This document shows, one piece after another, positions 9,851 through 18,287 of a stretch of 64,000 bases of DNA. The notes beneath the pieces are model-generated. The model worked only from the letters and a program-made list of their open reading frames with translations, was not told the origin of the DNA and ran no database searches. This DNA is from Flavobacterium sp. (GTDB taxonomy: Bacteria > Bacteroidota > Bacteroidia > Flavobacteriales > Flavobacteriaceae). Both the position numbers and the translations under genes were made by a program. The stretch lies in assembly GCA_016718345.1 (NCBI GenBank), contig JADKDN010000001.1, forward strand, positions 124,001-188,000. Reading direction: 5' to 3'. The stretch's first letter is position 1, and every line of letters begins with the position of its first letter.

Positions 9851-9923
9851 GCGAAAATAGCTCAGTTGGTAGAGCGCGACCTTGCCAAGGTCGAGGTCGC
9901 GGGTTCGAGCCCCGTTTTTCGCT
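9851..9923 (+). tRNA. tRNA-Gly (anticodon GCC)
   Basis: A 73-nt cloverleaf: acceptor GCGAAAA/TTTTCGC, D arm with AGCTCAGTTGGTAGAGC, anticodon stem CGACC/GGTCG with loop TTGCCAA (GCC), T loop GGTTCGAGCC, discriminator T. No CCA is encoded. It is followed 76 bp later by tRNA-Leu on the same strand. Confidence 0.97.
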
Positions 9924-9999
9924 CTAAACCATACTACTTTAATAGTGTCGTATTTAATTAATTTTTCTAAAAATTAAAATATACCACTAAAAAGTAAAT

Positions 10000-10085
10000 G
10001 CTCGGATGGTGAAATTGGTAGACACGCTGGACTTAAAATCCAGTGAACAGCAATGTTCGTGCGGGTTCAAGTCCCGCTCTGAGTA
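10000..10085 (+). tRNA. tRNA-Leu (anticodon TAA)
   Basis: An 86-nt class II tRNA: acceptor GCTCGGA/TCTGAGT (with G-T pairs), anticodon stem CTGGA/TCCAG around loop CTTAAAA (TAA), a long variable arm (TGAACAGCAATGTTCGT) and T loop GGTTCAAGTCC. No CCA is encoded. A terminator follows at once. Confidence 0.96.
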
Positions 10086-10090
10086 CAAAA

Positions 10091-10116
10091 GCCTTAAACT
10101 TAGTTTAAGGCTTTTT
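10091..10116 (+). terminator. Intrinsic terminator after the tRNA pair
   Basis: Perfect inverted repeat GCCTTAAACT (10091-10100) / AGTTTAAGGC (10102-10111) followed by five T. It ends the tRNA-Gly/tRNA-Leu transcript. Confidence 0.8.
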
Positions 10117-10151
10117 CATTGAATTATATTTCATTTTTCAAATTAGATAAA

Positions 10152-10177
10152 CAAAAAAAACCTCGCAATGCGAGGTT
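10152..10177 (-). terminator. Intrinsic terminator after the Ala-rich lipoprotein gene
   Basis: Stem AACCTCGCA/TGCGAGGTT (10159-10177) with a long T run on the reverse strand (rc of A-run before 10160). Confidence 0.8.
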
Positions 10178-10202
10178 TTAAAATTTTTAGAAAAGTTTCT
10201 AA

Positions 10203-10415
10203 TTATTTTTTTTCTTCAGCAGCAGGTGCAGCAGGTGCAGCAGCAGAATCAACAACAGCAGCAGCAGCAGAATCAACAACAGCAGCAGCAGTGTCAACAA
10301 CAGCAGCAGCAGAGTCTACAGCAGCAGCAGCATCCTCAGCAGGAGCTTCAGCTTGTTTACAAGATACTACAGTTAATGCAGCGATAACAGCTAAACTTAA
10401 AAATACTTTTTTCAT
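10203..10415 (-). CDS. Small alanine-rich lipoprotein
   Basis: A 70-residue protein with a lipoprotein signal (MKKVFLSLAVIAALTVVSC, lipid-acceptor Cys at residue 19). The mature part is almost only Ala, Val, Asp, Ser and Pro, built from near repeats such as AAAVDSAAAVVDTAAAVVDSA, and ends in PAAEEKK. The coding repeats are GCT/GCA-rich triplets. It should be a short acidic, helix-prone, envelope-anchored peptide. No domain is recognisable and I suggest no function. It has its own terminator, and the SC cleavage region and in-frame repeat structure argue that it is a real gene and that the overlapping forward frame is a shadow. Confidence 0.75.
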   Translation of the reverse strand: MKKVFLSLAVIAALTVVSCKQAEAPAEDAAAAVDSAAAVVDTAAAVVDSAAAAVVDSAAAPAAPAAEEKK

Positions 10416-10621
10416 CTTACTTAATTATAAAAGGTTAATTATTAATTCGAGGCAAAGATATAAATTTTTTATTACGTAAAAATATTTTTCAATTTTTTTT
10501 AAAAAAAATATAATCAATTGCCGCATTTTTATTTACAAATATTGTGCCAAAAACATATATTTTTAAGATTTATTTTTGAGAATATTTGTTTAGGATGTGG
10601 TTCTTTAACAGAGGTTTAAGG

Positions 10622-12763
10622 TTACTTTTCCTTTTTTGGGAGTATGAGTTTTAACTCTGACATTAAATTTTGGGCATCTGCATACTTGTCAATTATGAAT
10701 AAAACATAGCGAATGTCTACCATAATGTTTCTGCAAATTGTAGGGTCGTAATAAATATCACTCATAGTACCTTCCCAAACCCTATCAAAATTGAGTCCTA
10801 TTAAATTGCCTTTGTCATCAAGTGCGGGACTTCCTGAATTCCCGCCCGTAGTATGATTTGTTGCTATAAAATCAAGTGGCATTCTTCCTTTTACACCATA
10901 GATTCCATAATCTTTAGCATTATATAAATCGATTAATTTTTTGGAGACATCATATTCGTAATCTCCGGGGATATATTTTTCAATAACACCATCAAGATAG
11001 GAAAATGGCTCATATAGTACCGCATCACTTGGCTTGTATCCTTTAATTTTTCCATAAGTTACACGAAGAGTGCTATTGGCGTCAGGGAAATTTCTGTTTT
11101 TCGGGAACAATTCCAAAATAGCTTTCATATAGGTTCTTTGTGTAGCCGTATTTTTTAAATTTAGCTCATCATATTTTGGTGCAACATTTTTTAAATGGGT
11201 ATCAGCAATAGCCTTAATTATTTGAAATCCTTTATCATTATTTAATTTTTCTAAAACAGTTTTTGTATCACCAGTTAATAATTCTTTTATTTTATCATAA
11301 CTAACCAATTGGGATTTTGAAAAAACTTCGTTGGCTAAATCTTCTCCATTGCTATTTTCTAAAGATTTTGCTAAAAACTGATTAGGGGATTTTTTGCTAT
11401 AGATGTCAATTAATTTCTCAAAGATTTTTTGATCTACAACTGGGTTAAAGTCTTTGTAAAACTCTCCCAAACCGTTTATTAAAACAGTCCTTCTATCATT
11501 AAAGGATTGTTCACCCTTAGTGTTGTAAAGTTGTTCTAAATGGTATAATTTATATCCAACGACTAGGATTTCTGCATTTCTCACCGTTTCATTAAAATAA
11601 TCTCTAGCCAAACCATAGTCTTTGATTTCAGTGTAATTTTTTTCAAAATCAGACAACAAATTTCCATACTCTGCTTGTTTTCCTGTGGCTATGACTTTTT
11701 CTTGAAATTGCTTTTCGAATTCTTTTTTGGCTCCAATGGCATTGGATTTTTTCAATCCTTTGATTTCTCCTATCCATTTTTTCCATGCGTTTGCAAGTGT
11801 TGCATTCTTCGCTGCATATTGAATTTTTATTGCATTGTCTTTTCGCATGAAACCATCTTGTACTTTTAGAGCAGCATCACGAAGCTTTATTTTTGCAGGA
11901 TTTGAAGTGTTTACAATTTGCTCTACGGCAAATGAAGGTAAATATTCCTGCGTTGTTCCAGGATAACCCAAAACCATAGTAAAATCATTTTCTTTCAAAC
12001 CTTTTAAAGAAATAGGGAAGTAATATTTTGGTTTGTACGGCACATTTTCTGGGGAATATTCTGCAGGACGATTGTTTTTATCGGCATAAATTCTAAATAA
12101 TGAGAAATCGCCCGTATGTCTTGGCCAAACCCAATTATCAGTAACATCACCAAATTTTCCAATTGAACTCGGAGGAGCGCCAACCAGTCGAATATCTTTA
12201 TAAGTTTCGGTTACAAAATTTAAGTACTGATTTCCAGCATAAAATGTTTTAATAGTGTTTTCTTGCCACGCCTCTTTTGGTGATGTTTTGGTAAGAGTTG
12301 CTATATTCTCTTGAATTTTTTTTTGTTTTTCAGCTTCTGAAGCCAGTCCTACCGTTCCCTCTAAAACTTTCGTAGTAACATCGTCAATTCTTACGACAAA
12401 AGATACTACCATGCCTTTGTTCAGCAATTCGTCTTCCATTTTATATGCCCAAAAACCATTGGTTATATAATCATGTTCTACCGAAGAATGTTCCTGAATG
12501 GCATCAAAACCACAATGATGATTGGTTAAAATTAAACCTTTCTCAGAGATAACTTCAGCGGTACATTTGTTGTCAAATTGAGGAACGGCATCTTTGATAC
12601 TTGATTTGTTTACAGAATAAATATCTTCAGCTGTAATTTTCATTCCAAGATTTTTCATTTCGCTCTCATTCATTCCTTGCAAAAACGAAGGAATCCACAT
12701 GCCACCTTGTTGGGCATTGATTTGAATTACGAATAATAGAAGGAATAATTTTATGATTCTCAT
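10622..12763 (-). CDS. S46 family dipeptidyl-peptidase, DPP11-like
   Basis: A 713-residue exported serine peptidase (signal MRIIKLFLLLFVIQINA) that releases dipeptides from oligopeptide N termini in the periplasm. Triad elements are visible: His83 in TNHHCGFDAIQ, an Asp in the WPRHTGDF region, and Ser643 in GGNSGSPAL. Arg661, exactly 18 residues after the catalytic Ser, matches the Arg that in Porphyromonas DPP11 selects Asp/Glu at P1, where DPP7 has Gly. So acidic specificity is inferred. S46 peptidases are limited to a few phyla, are common in Bacteroidota and suit peptide-feeding metabolism. The length is typical and no damage is seen. It is followed 40 bp later by nothing co-oriented except waaA, which lies upstream. 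Confidence 0.92.
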   Translation of the reverse strand: MRIIKLFLLLFVIQINAQQGGMWIPSFLQGMNESEMKNLGMKITAEDIYSVNKSSIKDAVPQFDNKCTAEVISEKGLILTNHHCGFDAIQEHSSVEHDYITNGFWAYKMEDELLNKGMVVSFVVRIDDVTTKVLEGTVGLASEAEKQKKIQENIATLTKTSPKEAWQENTIKTFYAGNQYLNFVTETYKDIRLVGAPPSSIGKFGDVTDNWVWPRHTGDFSLFRIYADKNNRPAEYSPENVPYKPKYYFPISLKGLKENDFTMVLGYPGTTQEYLPSFAVEQIVNTSNPAKIKLRDAALKVQDGFMRKDNAIKIQYAAKNATLANAWKKWIGEIKGLKKSNAIGAKKEFEKQFQEKVIATGKQAEYGNLLSDFEKNYTEIKDYGLARDYFNETVRNAEILVVGYKLYHLEQLYNTKGEQSFNDRRTVLINGLGEFYKDFNPVVDQKIFEKLIDIYSKKSPNQFLAKSLENSNGEDLANEVFSKSQLVSYDKIKELLTGDTKTVLEKLNNDKGFQIIKAIADTHLKNVAPKYDELNLKNTATQRTYMKAILELFPKNRNFPDANSTLRVTYGKIKGYKPSDAVLYEPFSYLDGVIEKYIPGDYEYDVSKKLIDLYNAKDYGIYGVKGRMPLDFIATNHTTGGNSGSPALDDKGNLIGLNFDRVWEGTMSDIYYDPTICRNIMVDIRYVLFIIDKYADAQNLMSELKLILPKKEK

Positions 12764-12803
12764 TTGAAATAGGGTGTAAATTGTAAAATTTAAAGATTGA
12801 TTT

Positions 12804-13982
12804 TTATTGAATATTCTTTGGGTTTTCAGTAAGGATGTAGCTAAGAATTTTTTCAGTTGCCCCTTTATTCATTTGTACGAAAGTACCACAAATATGACCT
12901 TTCTCGTGTCGAATGTCTTCGTTTTGAATTAAGGTTACAAATGTTTCAGTTAGTTCTTCTGAATTTGAAATAGACAAACAACCTTCCGTATTGACCAAAG
13001 CTGTTGCTTCTGAAAAATGAGAAAAATTTGGACCAATCACAATTGGAATTCCAAAAGTAGCAGGTTCCAAAATATTGTGAACACCTGGGTTACCAAAACC
13101 TCCACCAACATAGGCTATATCAGCATAACTATATATTTTGGTAAGAATTCCGATAGTATCAACAATGAAAACATCGTAATCATCAAGGTTTTTATTTTCT
13201 CTTTCAGAAAACAAAACCACTTTTTTGGTAATGTTGTTCTTCAATTCCTGAATTTGCTCAGCTTTAATATTATGCGGGGCAATAATAAATTTTACTTTGT
13301 GCTTTGTTGTGTTGATAAAGTCAACTAATATACTTTCATCCTTTGGCCATGAACTGCCAATTACTACAGTTAAGATGTTGTTTTTGAATTCAGATATGTA
13401 ATCTAACGAATTGTCTTTTTCTAAAATGGAAACGACACGATCAAAACGAGTGTCACCAGATACTAAAACATTCGATTTTCCTAGTCTCAATAATAATTCT
13501 TTTGATGTGGAATTTTGAACAAAAAAATAGTCGAATGTATCTAAAGCCTTTCTGTAAAATCCACCATACCACTTAAAGAACAACTGATTTTCTCTAAAAA
13601 TCCCTGAAATTAAAAAAGTTCTAATTTGTTTTTCTTTTAATTCTTTCAAATAGTTAGGCCAGTATTCATATTTTATAAAGAAAACCATATCTGGACGGAC
13701 TAGCTCTATGAATTTTTTTGCATTCTTTTTTGTGTCCAAAGGCAAATAAACCGTGACATCTGCAACCGTATTATTTTTCCGAATTTCATAGCCTGATGGA
13801 GAAAAAAAGCTCAAAACAATTCGGTGATTTGGATACTTCTTTTTCATTTTTTCCATAACCGGCAAACCTTGTTCGTATTCTCCCAACGAGGCAGCATGAA
13901 ACCAAATGGACTTATCGTATGCCATTATTTTATGTGACAAGGTTGAAAAAATCTTTTTTCTACCATTAACAAAAAGTTTCAT
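12804..13982 (-). CDS. waaA: Kdo transferase WaaA (KdtA), N-terminal anchor out of frame
   Basis: This glycosyltransferase adds 3-deoxy-D-manno-octulosonic acid to lipid A precursor on the inner-membrane face. The GT30 N-domain motif with the essential Glu is present (HAASLGEYEQG, Glu35). So is the C-domain nucleotide-sugar site (YVGGGFGNPGVHNILEPATFGIPIV). The open frame starts at ATG 13982 (MKLFVNGRKK), which is internal: homologues have about 25 further residues, a hydrophobic anchor. The reverse strand upstream encodes that anchor (MFFLYNLLVTF, then SEFLIKIFALFSPK) from ATG 14058, but a run of six T (14024-14029) puts it out of frame; five would restore it. The catalytic body is complete. 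Confidence 0.88.
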   Translation of the reverse strand: MKLFVNGRKKIFSTLSHKIMAYDKSIWFHAASLGEYEQGLPVMEKMKKKYPNHRIVLSFFSPSGYEIRKNNTVADVTVYLPLDTKKNAKKFIELVRPDMVFFIKYEYWPNYLKELKEKQIRTFLISGIFRENQLFFKWYGGFYRKALDTFDYFFVQNSTSKELLLRLGKSNVLVSGDTRFDRVVSILEKDNSLDYISEFKNNILTVVIGSSWPKDESILVDFINTTKHKVKFIIAPHNIKAEQIQELKNNITKKVVLFSERENKNLDDYDVFIVDTIGILTKIYSYADIAYVGGGFGNPGVHNILEPATFGIPIVIGPNFSHFSEATALVNTEGCLSISNSEELTETFVTLIQNEDIRHEKGHICGTFVQMNKGATEKILSYILTENPKNIQ

Positions 13983-14176
13983 CTTTGGACTGAAAAGCGC
14001 AAAGATTTTTATCAGAAATTCCGAAAAAAGTTACCAATAAATTATAGAGAAAAAACATAGTTTGTAAATTGTGTCGCTAAAATACACCTCTTTGTAGAAT
14101 TTTCATTGTTGTCAGTCATTAAATTAGTAATTTTGTCCGCAATTAATTTATAAGTTGATGAAAAAAATCCAAATGG

Positions 14177-15289
14177 TTGACCTTAAAAAGTCAATTCGAT
14201 AAAATAAAAGAGACAGTAAATACTTCAATTCAAGAGGTTCTAGAAACTTCTACTTATATCAACGGCCCTCAAGTTCATCAATTTCAAAAAAACCTCGAAG
14301 AATATCTCGGAGTAAAACATGTGATTCCATGTGCAAACGGAACAGATGCTCTGCAAATTGCCATGATGGGGCTGGATTTAAAGCCCGGAGATGAAGTTAT
14401 CACTGCCGATTTTACTTTTGCAGCAACAGTAGAAGTAATTGCTCTTTTGCAATTGACACCCGTTTTAGTAGATGTGGATATGGTTAATATGAACATTTCT
14501 ATTGAAGCCATAAAAAAAGCCATTACGCCAAAAACTAAAGCTATTGTACCTGTGCATTTATTTGGACGTGCGGCTAATATGGAGGCTATCATGCAAATCG
14601 CAAAAGAGAATAATTTATATGTAATAGAAGATAATGCACAAGCCATAGGTGCCAACTGCAAGTTTTCGGATGGAACAAAAAAGAAAGCAGGAACAATAGG
14701 TCACGTTGGGGCTACCTCTTTTTTTCCTTCAAAAAATTTAGGATGTTATGGTGACGGAGGAGCTATTTTTACAAATGATGATGCATTGGCCCATAAACTC
14801 CGAGGAATTGTAAATCACGGAATGTATGTGCGTTACCATCATGATGTTGTGGGAGTAAATTCTCGTTTAGATAGTATTCAGGCAGCAGTTCTTAATGCTA
14901 AATTACCTTTGTTAGATAAGTATAATCAAGCACGTCAAAATGCAGCAAGAAAATATACGGCAGCATTTGAAGGTCATAAAAATATTATAGCTCCTAGTAT
15001 TTGTGAGATTTGTGATTGTCATGTTTTTCATCAATATACACTACGAATTATCGATGCTAACAGAGATGGTTTAATGCAACATTTACTTGATAAAGGGATT
15101 CCATGTGCCATTTATTATCCAATTCCGTTGCATTCACAAAAAGCATATTTAGACATTCGTTATAAAGAAGACCATTTTCCAGTAACTAATCAACTAGTAA
15201 AAGAAGTGATTTCTTTACCAATGCACACCGAGTTAGATGATGAGCAAATAGAATTTATTACCAATAGCGTTTTAGAGTTTTTAAAATAA
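14177..15289 (+). CDS. DegT/DnrJ/EryC1 family sugar aminotransferase
   Basis: A PLP enzyme that transaminates keto-sugar nucleotides. Features seen are the PLP Lys186 (SFFPSKNLGCYGDGG), Asp152 (EDNAQAIG) and the substrate region HVFHQYTLRI with PIPLHSQKAY at the C-terminal end. The readable frame begins at TTG 14177 (MTLKSQFDK). The likely true start is ATG 14158 (KKIQMVDL), because members begin with MVDL followed by KSQFDKIK. An A-run of five (14185-14189) shifts that frame and four would join it. Neighbouring galE suggests a role in surface polysaccharide or LPS sugar synthesis, transcribed divergently from waaA. The exact sugar substrate cannot be told. Confidence 0.87.
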   Translation: MTLKSQFDKIKETVNTSIQEVLETSTYINGPQVHQFQKNLEEYLGVKHVIPCANGTDALQIAMMGLDLKPGDEVITADFTFAATVEVIALLQLTPVLVDVDMVNMNISIEAIKKAITPKTKAIVPVHLFGRAANMEAIMQIAKENNLYVIEDNAQAIGANCKFSDGTKKKAGTIGHVGATSFFPSKNLGCYGDGGAIFTNDDALAHKLRGIVNHGMYVRYHHDVVGVNSRLDSIQAAVLNAKLPLLDKYNQARQNAARKYTAAFEGHKNIIAPSICEICDCHVFHQYTLRIIDANRDGLMQHLLDKGIPCAIYYPIPLHSQKAYLDIRYKEDHFPVTNQLVKEVISLPMHTELDDEQIEFITNSVLEFLK

Positions 15290-15332
15290 ATACGAAACAG
15301 ATTTTACATTCGTTTACAAATATAAAGTACAT

Positions 15333-16346
15333 ATGAAAGTTTTAGTTACAGGAGGTTTAGGTTTTATAGGTTCGCATACGGTAGTTGAGTTACAAAATGA
15401 AGGTTTCGAAGTAGTAATCATTGATAATCTTTCCAATTCTTCAGAAGAAGTTTTAAAAGGGATTGTTGCCATTTCTGGGAAAACACCTTTATTTGAGAAA
15501 ATGGATTTGAGGGATAAAGCCTCTGTCCAAAGTTTCTTTAAAAAACACAATGATGTTGCAGGTGTTATCCACTTTGCCGCTTCAAAAGCAGTAGGTGAAA
15601 GTGTTGAAAATCCTTTGCTATATTATGAAAACAACATTAATGCTTTAGTATACATTTTACAAGAATTACAACAGAAAACGGAAGCCAATTTTATTTTCAG
15701 TTCTTCGTGTACCGTTTATGGACAAGCCGAAAAAATGCCAATTACTGAAGATGCATCTGTTCAAGTAGCCATGTCACCTTATGGGAATACCAAACAAATA
15801 TGAGAAGAAATTATAACAGATGTGGTTAAAGTGACAAATGTCAATGCTATTTTGTTGCGTTATTTCAATCCTATTGGTGCGCATCCATCGGCTGAGATAG
15901 GCGAATTACCAATTGGTGTTCCACAAAATTTAGTTCCTTTTATCACGCAAACTGGATTCGGATTAAGAAAAGAACTTGCGGTTTATGGAGACGATTATCC
16001 TACTCCAGATGGGACTTGTATTCGAGATTATATTCACGTAGTCGATTTAGCAAAGGCGCATGTCATAGCTTTACAGCGCTTATTAAACAAAAAAAATCTG
16101 GCAAAAGTAGAGACTTTCAATTTAGGAACAGGAACAGGAAGTTCGGTGCTTGAAGTAATTCAAGCTTTTGAGAAAGTAAGCGGGCAAAAATTACCATACA
16201 AAATTGTAGCTAGAAGAGAGGGAGATATTACTTCTGCTTATGCCAATACTGATAAAGCCAATACTGTTTTAGGTTGGAAAGCACAATCTACATTAGAACA
16301 AGCTCTTGCTAGTGCATGGAAATGGGAACAAAAAATTAGAAGTTAG
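15333..16346 (+). pseudogene. galE: UDP-glucose 4-epimerase GalE interrupted by an in-frame TGA
   Basis: An extended short-chain dehydrogenase that interconverts UDP-glucose and UDP-galactose. It has the NAD motif GGLGFIGSH (residues 7-15), the substrate Ser region SSSCTVYG and the catalytic pair Tyr150-X3-Lys154 (YGNTK). Directly after, at codon 157 (15801-15803), the frame meets TGA where family members have GGA (KQIGEEII). The rest continues in the same frame through to the usual C terminus at 16346 (VLRYFNP-like LLRYFNPIGAHPS, then DGTCIRDYIHV and DKANTVLGW). A single G-to-T change explains it. Unless it is a sequencing error or read through, the enzyme is lost after its active site. It starts 43 bp after the aminotransferase, probably in one operon. 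Confidence 0.88.
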
Positions 16347-16370
16347 ATTTCTACCTAATAGTTATATTCT

Positions 16371-16408
16371 AAATCCCAAAGTATCATCATGATAGTTTGG
16401 GATTTTTT
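16371..16408 (+). terminator. Intrinsic terminator after galE
   Basis: Long imperfect stem AATCCCAAAGTATC/GATAGTTTGGGATT (about 16372-16404) followed by T7 on the forward strand. It lies between the convergent galE and M23 peptidase genes and may also slow reverse transcription. Confidence 0.75.
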
Positions 16409-16413
16409 TGAAA

Positions 16414-17853
16414 TTATTGTTTTATAATTTTTTTAATCGTTCTGCTTTTAGTTGAGGCAATATTTAAAAAGTAAATACCATCTGATACATCTTCAATTGA
16501 GAAAGATTTTTTAAGAATTCCGTTAGAGGGTTTAATTTTTTCTTCTGTTAAAGTTTGTCCTGTAATACTAGATAAGGTCAATGTATAGTCTTCATTTTCA
16601 ATTGCTCTGCCAGAAAGCTGAAAAGAGTTTTTTGTAGGATTAGGAGAAATTATAAATCGGTCTAGAATTTTATTACTTTCAATTGCCAAAGGATTTTTCA
16701 CAATGGTAAATGTTTTTGAGCAGCTTATTCCATTATAGGTAGCTTTAAAGGTGTAAAGTCCTTCGTCTGTGGGTAATAATTTAGAAAATCCCCAATATCT
16801 CAATTTGCTGTAGGTTGGAAAACTTTGAGACCAACTGTTAAAAACCGTTCCGTTTGGATTTAGAATTTCCAGATTAACAGTTGCCGAAGCGGGAAGCTCT
16901 CTTAAAAAGACATAAAATTTTGCATATCCAGCAGATAATCCTACACCCTGAAATGGTATTGCAAAGGTGTCACTTTCGGTAAGTACATCACTATTAGGAC
17001 AGCTTGCAAGAGCGATATCGGTTGTGTTTACTGACACTCTCATTATAGCGGGTTCTGTGTGAGGTCTTTGGGAAGCCCACCAAGAATTTGCATTTAGAAT
17101 ATTACATGAACCAGCAAAAGGATCTTTATAAGTTTCTTTAGTATTTCCACTCCAAATCTCAAAATGTAAATGCGGACCAGAAGCACTTCCTGAACTACCA
17201 ACAATTCCCAATTTTTCTCCAGCAACCACAGTTTGACCAACAGTTTTTGTAGTTACCGAATTTTTTTTCATGTGCCAGTACAAGGCATCGCTTCCATCAG
17301 CGTGTTGAATTATAACCGAATTTGCTGTCAATGTATTTGAAGAACAGTTTCTGTCAAAATTTCCATCTGCTTTTTGAATAATCGTTCCTGGAGCAGCAGC
17401 TATAACCTCTACTTCGTTGTTTTCCATTTTGTTAAATGCATAGGGCCAAATCGCAATATCTGTTCCATGGTGTCCGTCATACGTATTAGATTCACAATTA
17501 TAATCTTGAATTGCAGATGTAGCTGTATTTTGATCAACATAAGCTGCAATAAAGTGATATTCGCACTGGGTAAAGCCTGTGGCTTGTTTTAGTGGCCAAA
17601 GTAATGAAGTGGTTAAAGAGCTTTTGTTAAATAAAGTATTTACACCTAACTTTTTGATATTTTCTACAACTTCTTTTTCTAATATTGAGTATTCTTGACT
17701 TGAAATGCAGGGGTTTTTCTCGTTGTTTTTTGGAAATTTGTACGCAACACTAGTTTCAAAATTAGTTGATTTCTCTTGACCTCTAACTATTGAAATACAA
17801 AAAAGCGAGAGGGTAAATAGTACAACTTGAATTGTTTTTGAAACGTATTTCAT
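16414..17853 (-). CDS. Exported M23 metallopeptidase with T9SS type A sorting domain
   Basis: A 479-residue secreted protein: signal peptide (MKYVSKTIQVVLFTLSLFCISIVRG), then an M23 (LytM-type) zinc domain with the HxxxD motif (HHGTDIAIWP) and HLHFE. An Ig-like or jelly-roll region follows, then a C-terminal secretion signal (FIISPNPTKNSFQL... YFLNIASTKSRTIKKIIKQ) of the TIGR04183 type. M23 enzymes cut peptidoglycan cross-links or act as endopeptidases outside the cell; with T9SS export the target is probably external, such as other bacteria or protein, and this is inference. The zinc ligands look complete. It is monocistronic and convergent with galE. Confidence 0.9.
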   Translation of the reverse strand: MKYVSKTIQVVLFTLSLFCISIVRGQEKSTNFETSVAYKFPKNNEKNPCISSQEYSILEKEVVENIKKLGVNTLFNKSSLTTSLLWPLKQATGFTQCEYHFIAAYVDQNTATSAIQDYNCESNTYDGHHGTDIAIWPYAFNKMENNEVEVIAAAPGTIIQKADGNFDRNCSSNTLTANSVIIQHADGSDALYWHMKKNSVTTKTVGQTVVAGEKLGIVGSSGSASGPHLHFEIWSGNTKETYKDPFAGSCNILNANSWWASQRPHTEPAIMRVSVNTTDIALASCPNSDVLTESDTFAIPFQGVGLSAGYAKFYVFLRELPASATVNLEILNPNGTVFNSWSQSFPTYSKLRYWGFSKLLPTDEGLYTFKATYNGISCSKTFTIVKNPLAIESNKILDRFIISPNPTKNSFQLSGRAIENEDYTLTLSSITGQTLTEEKIKPSNGILKKSFSIEDVSDGIYFLNIASTKSRTIKKIIKQ

Positions 17854-17918
17854 TTCTATATAGGTTAATTACACTATAAAAATAGAAATAATAATTGTTG
17901 CAAACAATTAATTATCAG

Positions 17919-18197
17919 TTAATTATTATTTTTAATAGATTTTTTTACCTTTTGAGCAGCTTCCTCTACTTTTTGAGCACCTTTACTAACTATTGTGTCC
18001 ATTTTTGTTTCTATTTTTGTTTCTATTTTTGTTTTGGTAGAATCCAAAGTGGTTTCAGCTTTTATTTTTGCTGAATCTATAGTTTCTTTAATTTCAACAC
18101 CAACAGCTTCTTTTGCATCGTTTAATTTTTCTTTGGTTTCTGGTTTGCATGAAACAAGGAGCGATATTAGACACAGTGTTGTGATGGTTTTTTTCAT
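17919..18197 (-). CDS. Small charged lipoprotein of unknown function
   Basis: A 92-residue protein with a lipoprotein signal (MKKTITTLCLISLLVSC, Cys17). The mature part is Lys/Glu/Ala/Thr rich with heptad-like periods (KETIDSAKIKAETTLDSTK, then TKIETKIETK), so a long amphipathic helix or weak coiled coil is expected. The similar short repeat TKIETKIETK comes from a tandem repeat in the DNA (18001-18040). I do not recognise a domain; it superficially resembles the YtxH/apolipophorin-like stress proteins of Bacteroidota. It stands alone between the M23 peptidase and fabD, both on the same strand. Confidence 0.7.
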   Translation of the reverse strand: MKKTITTLCLISLLVSCKPETKEKLNDAKEAVGVEIKETIDSAKIKAETTLDSTKTKIETKIETKMDTIVSKGAQKVEEAAQKVKKSIKNNN

Positions 18198-18233
18198 GAT
18201 ATTTTTGATTTAGTTTTCTCTACTAAATTAATT

Positions 18234-18264
18234 AAAAAACCCTCATAAAAGTGAATCATGAGGG
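18234..18264 (-). terminator. Intrinsic terminator after fabD
   Basis: Stem CCCTCAT (18240-18246) / ATGAGGG (18258-18264), followed on the reverse strand by six T. It ends the fabD transcript 24 bp past its stop codon. Confidence 0.75.
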
Positions 18265-18287
18265 TCATTAGTTTTTTTAAATCTTAA

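Noticed and set aside
10168..10479. Forward alanine/threonine-rich frame
   Set aside because: It is the complement of the lipoprotein gene; that gene has a proper signal, lipobox and terminator.
15801..15803. TGA in galE as selenocysteine
   Set aside because: The family has Gly there, not Cys, the site is not catalytic, and I see no structured element after it. A GGA-to-TGA change is simpler.
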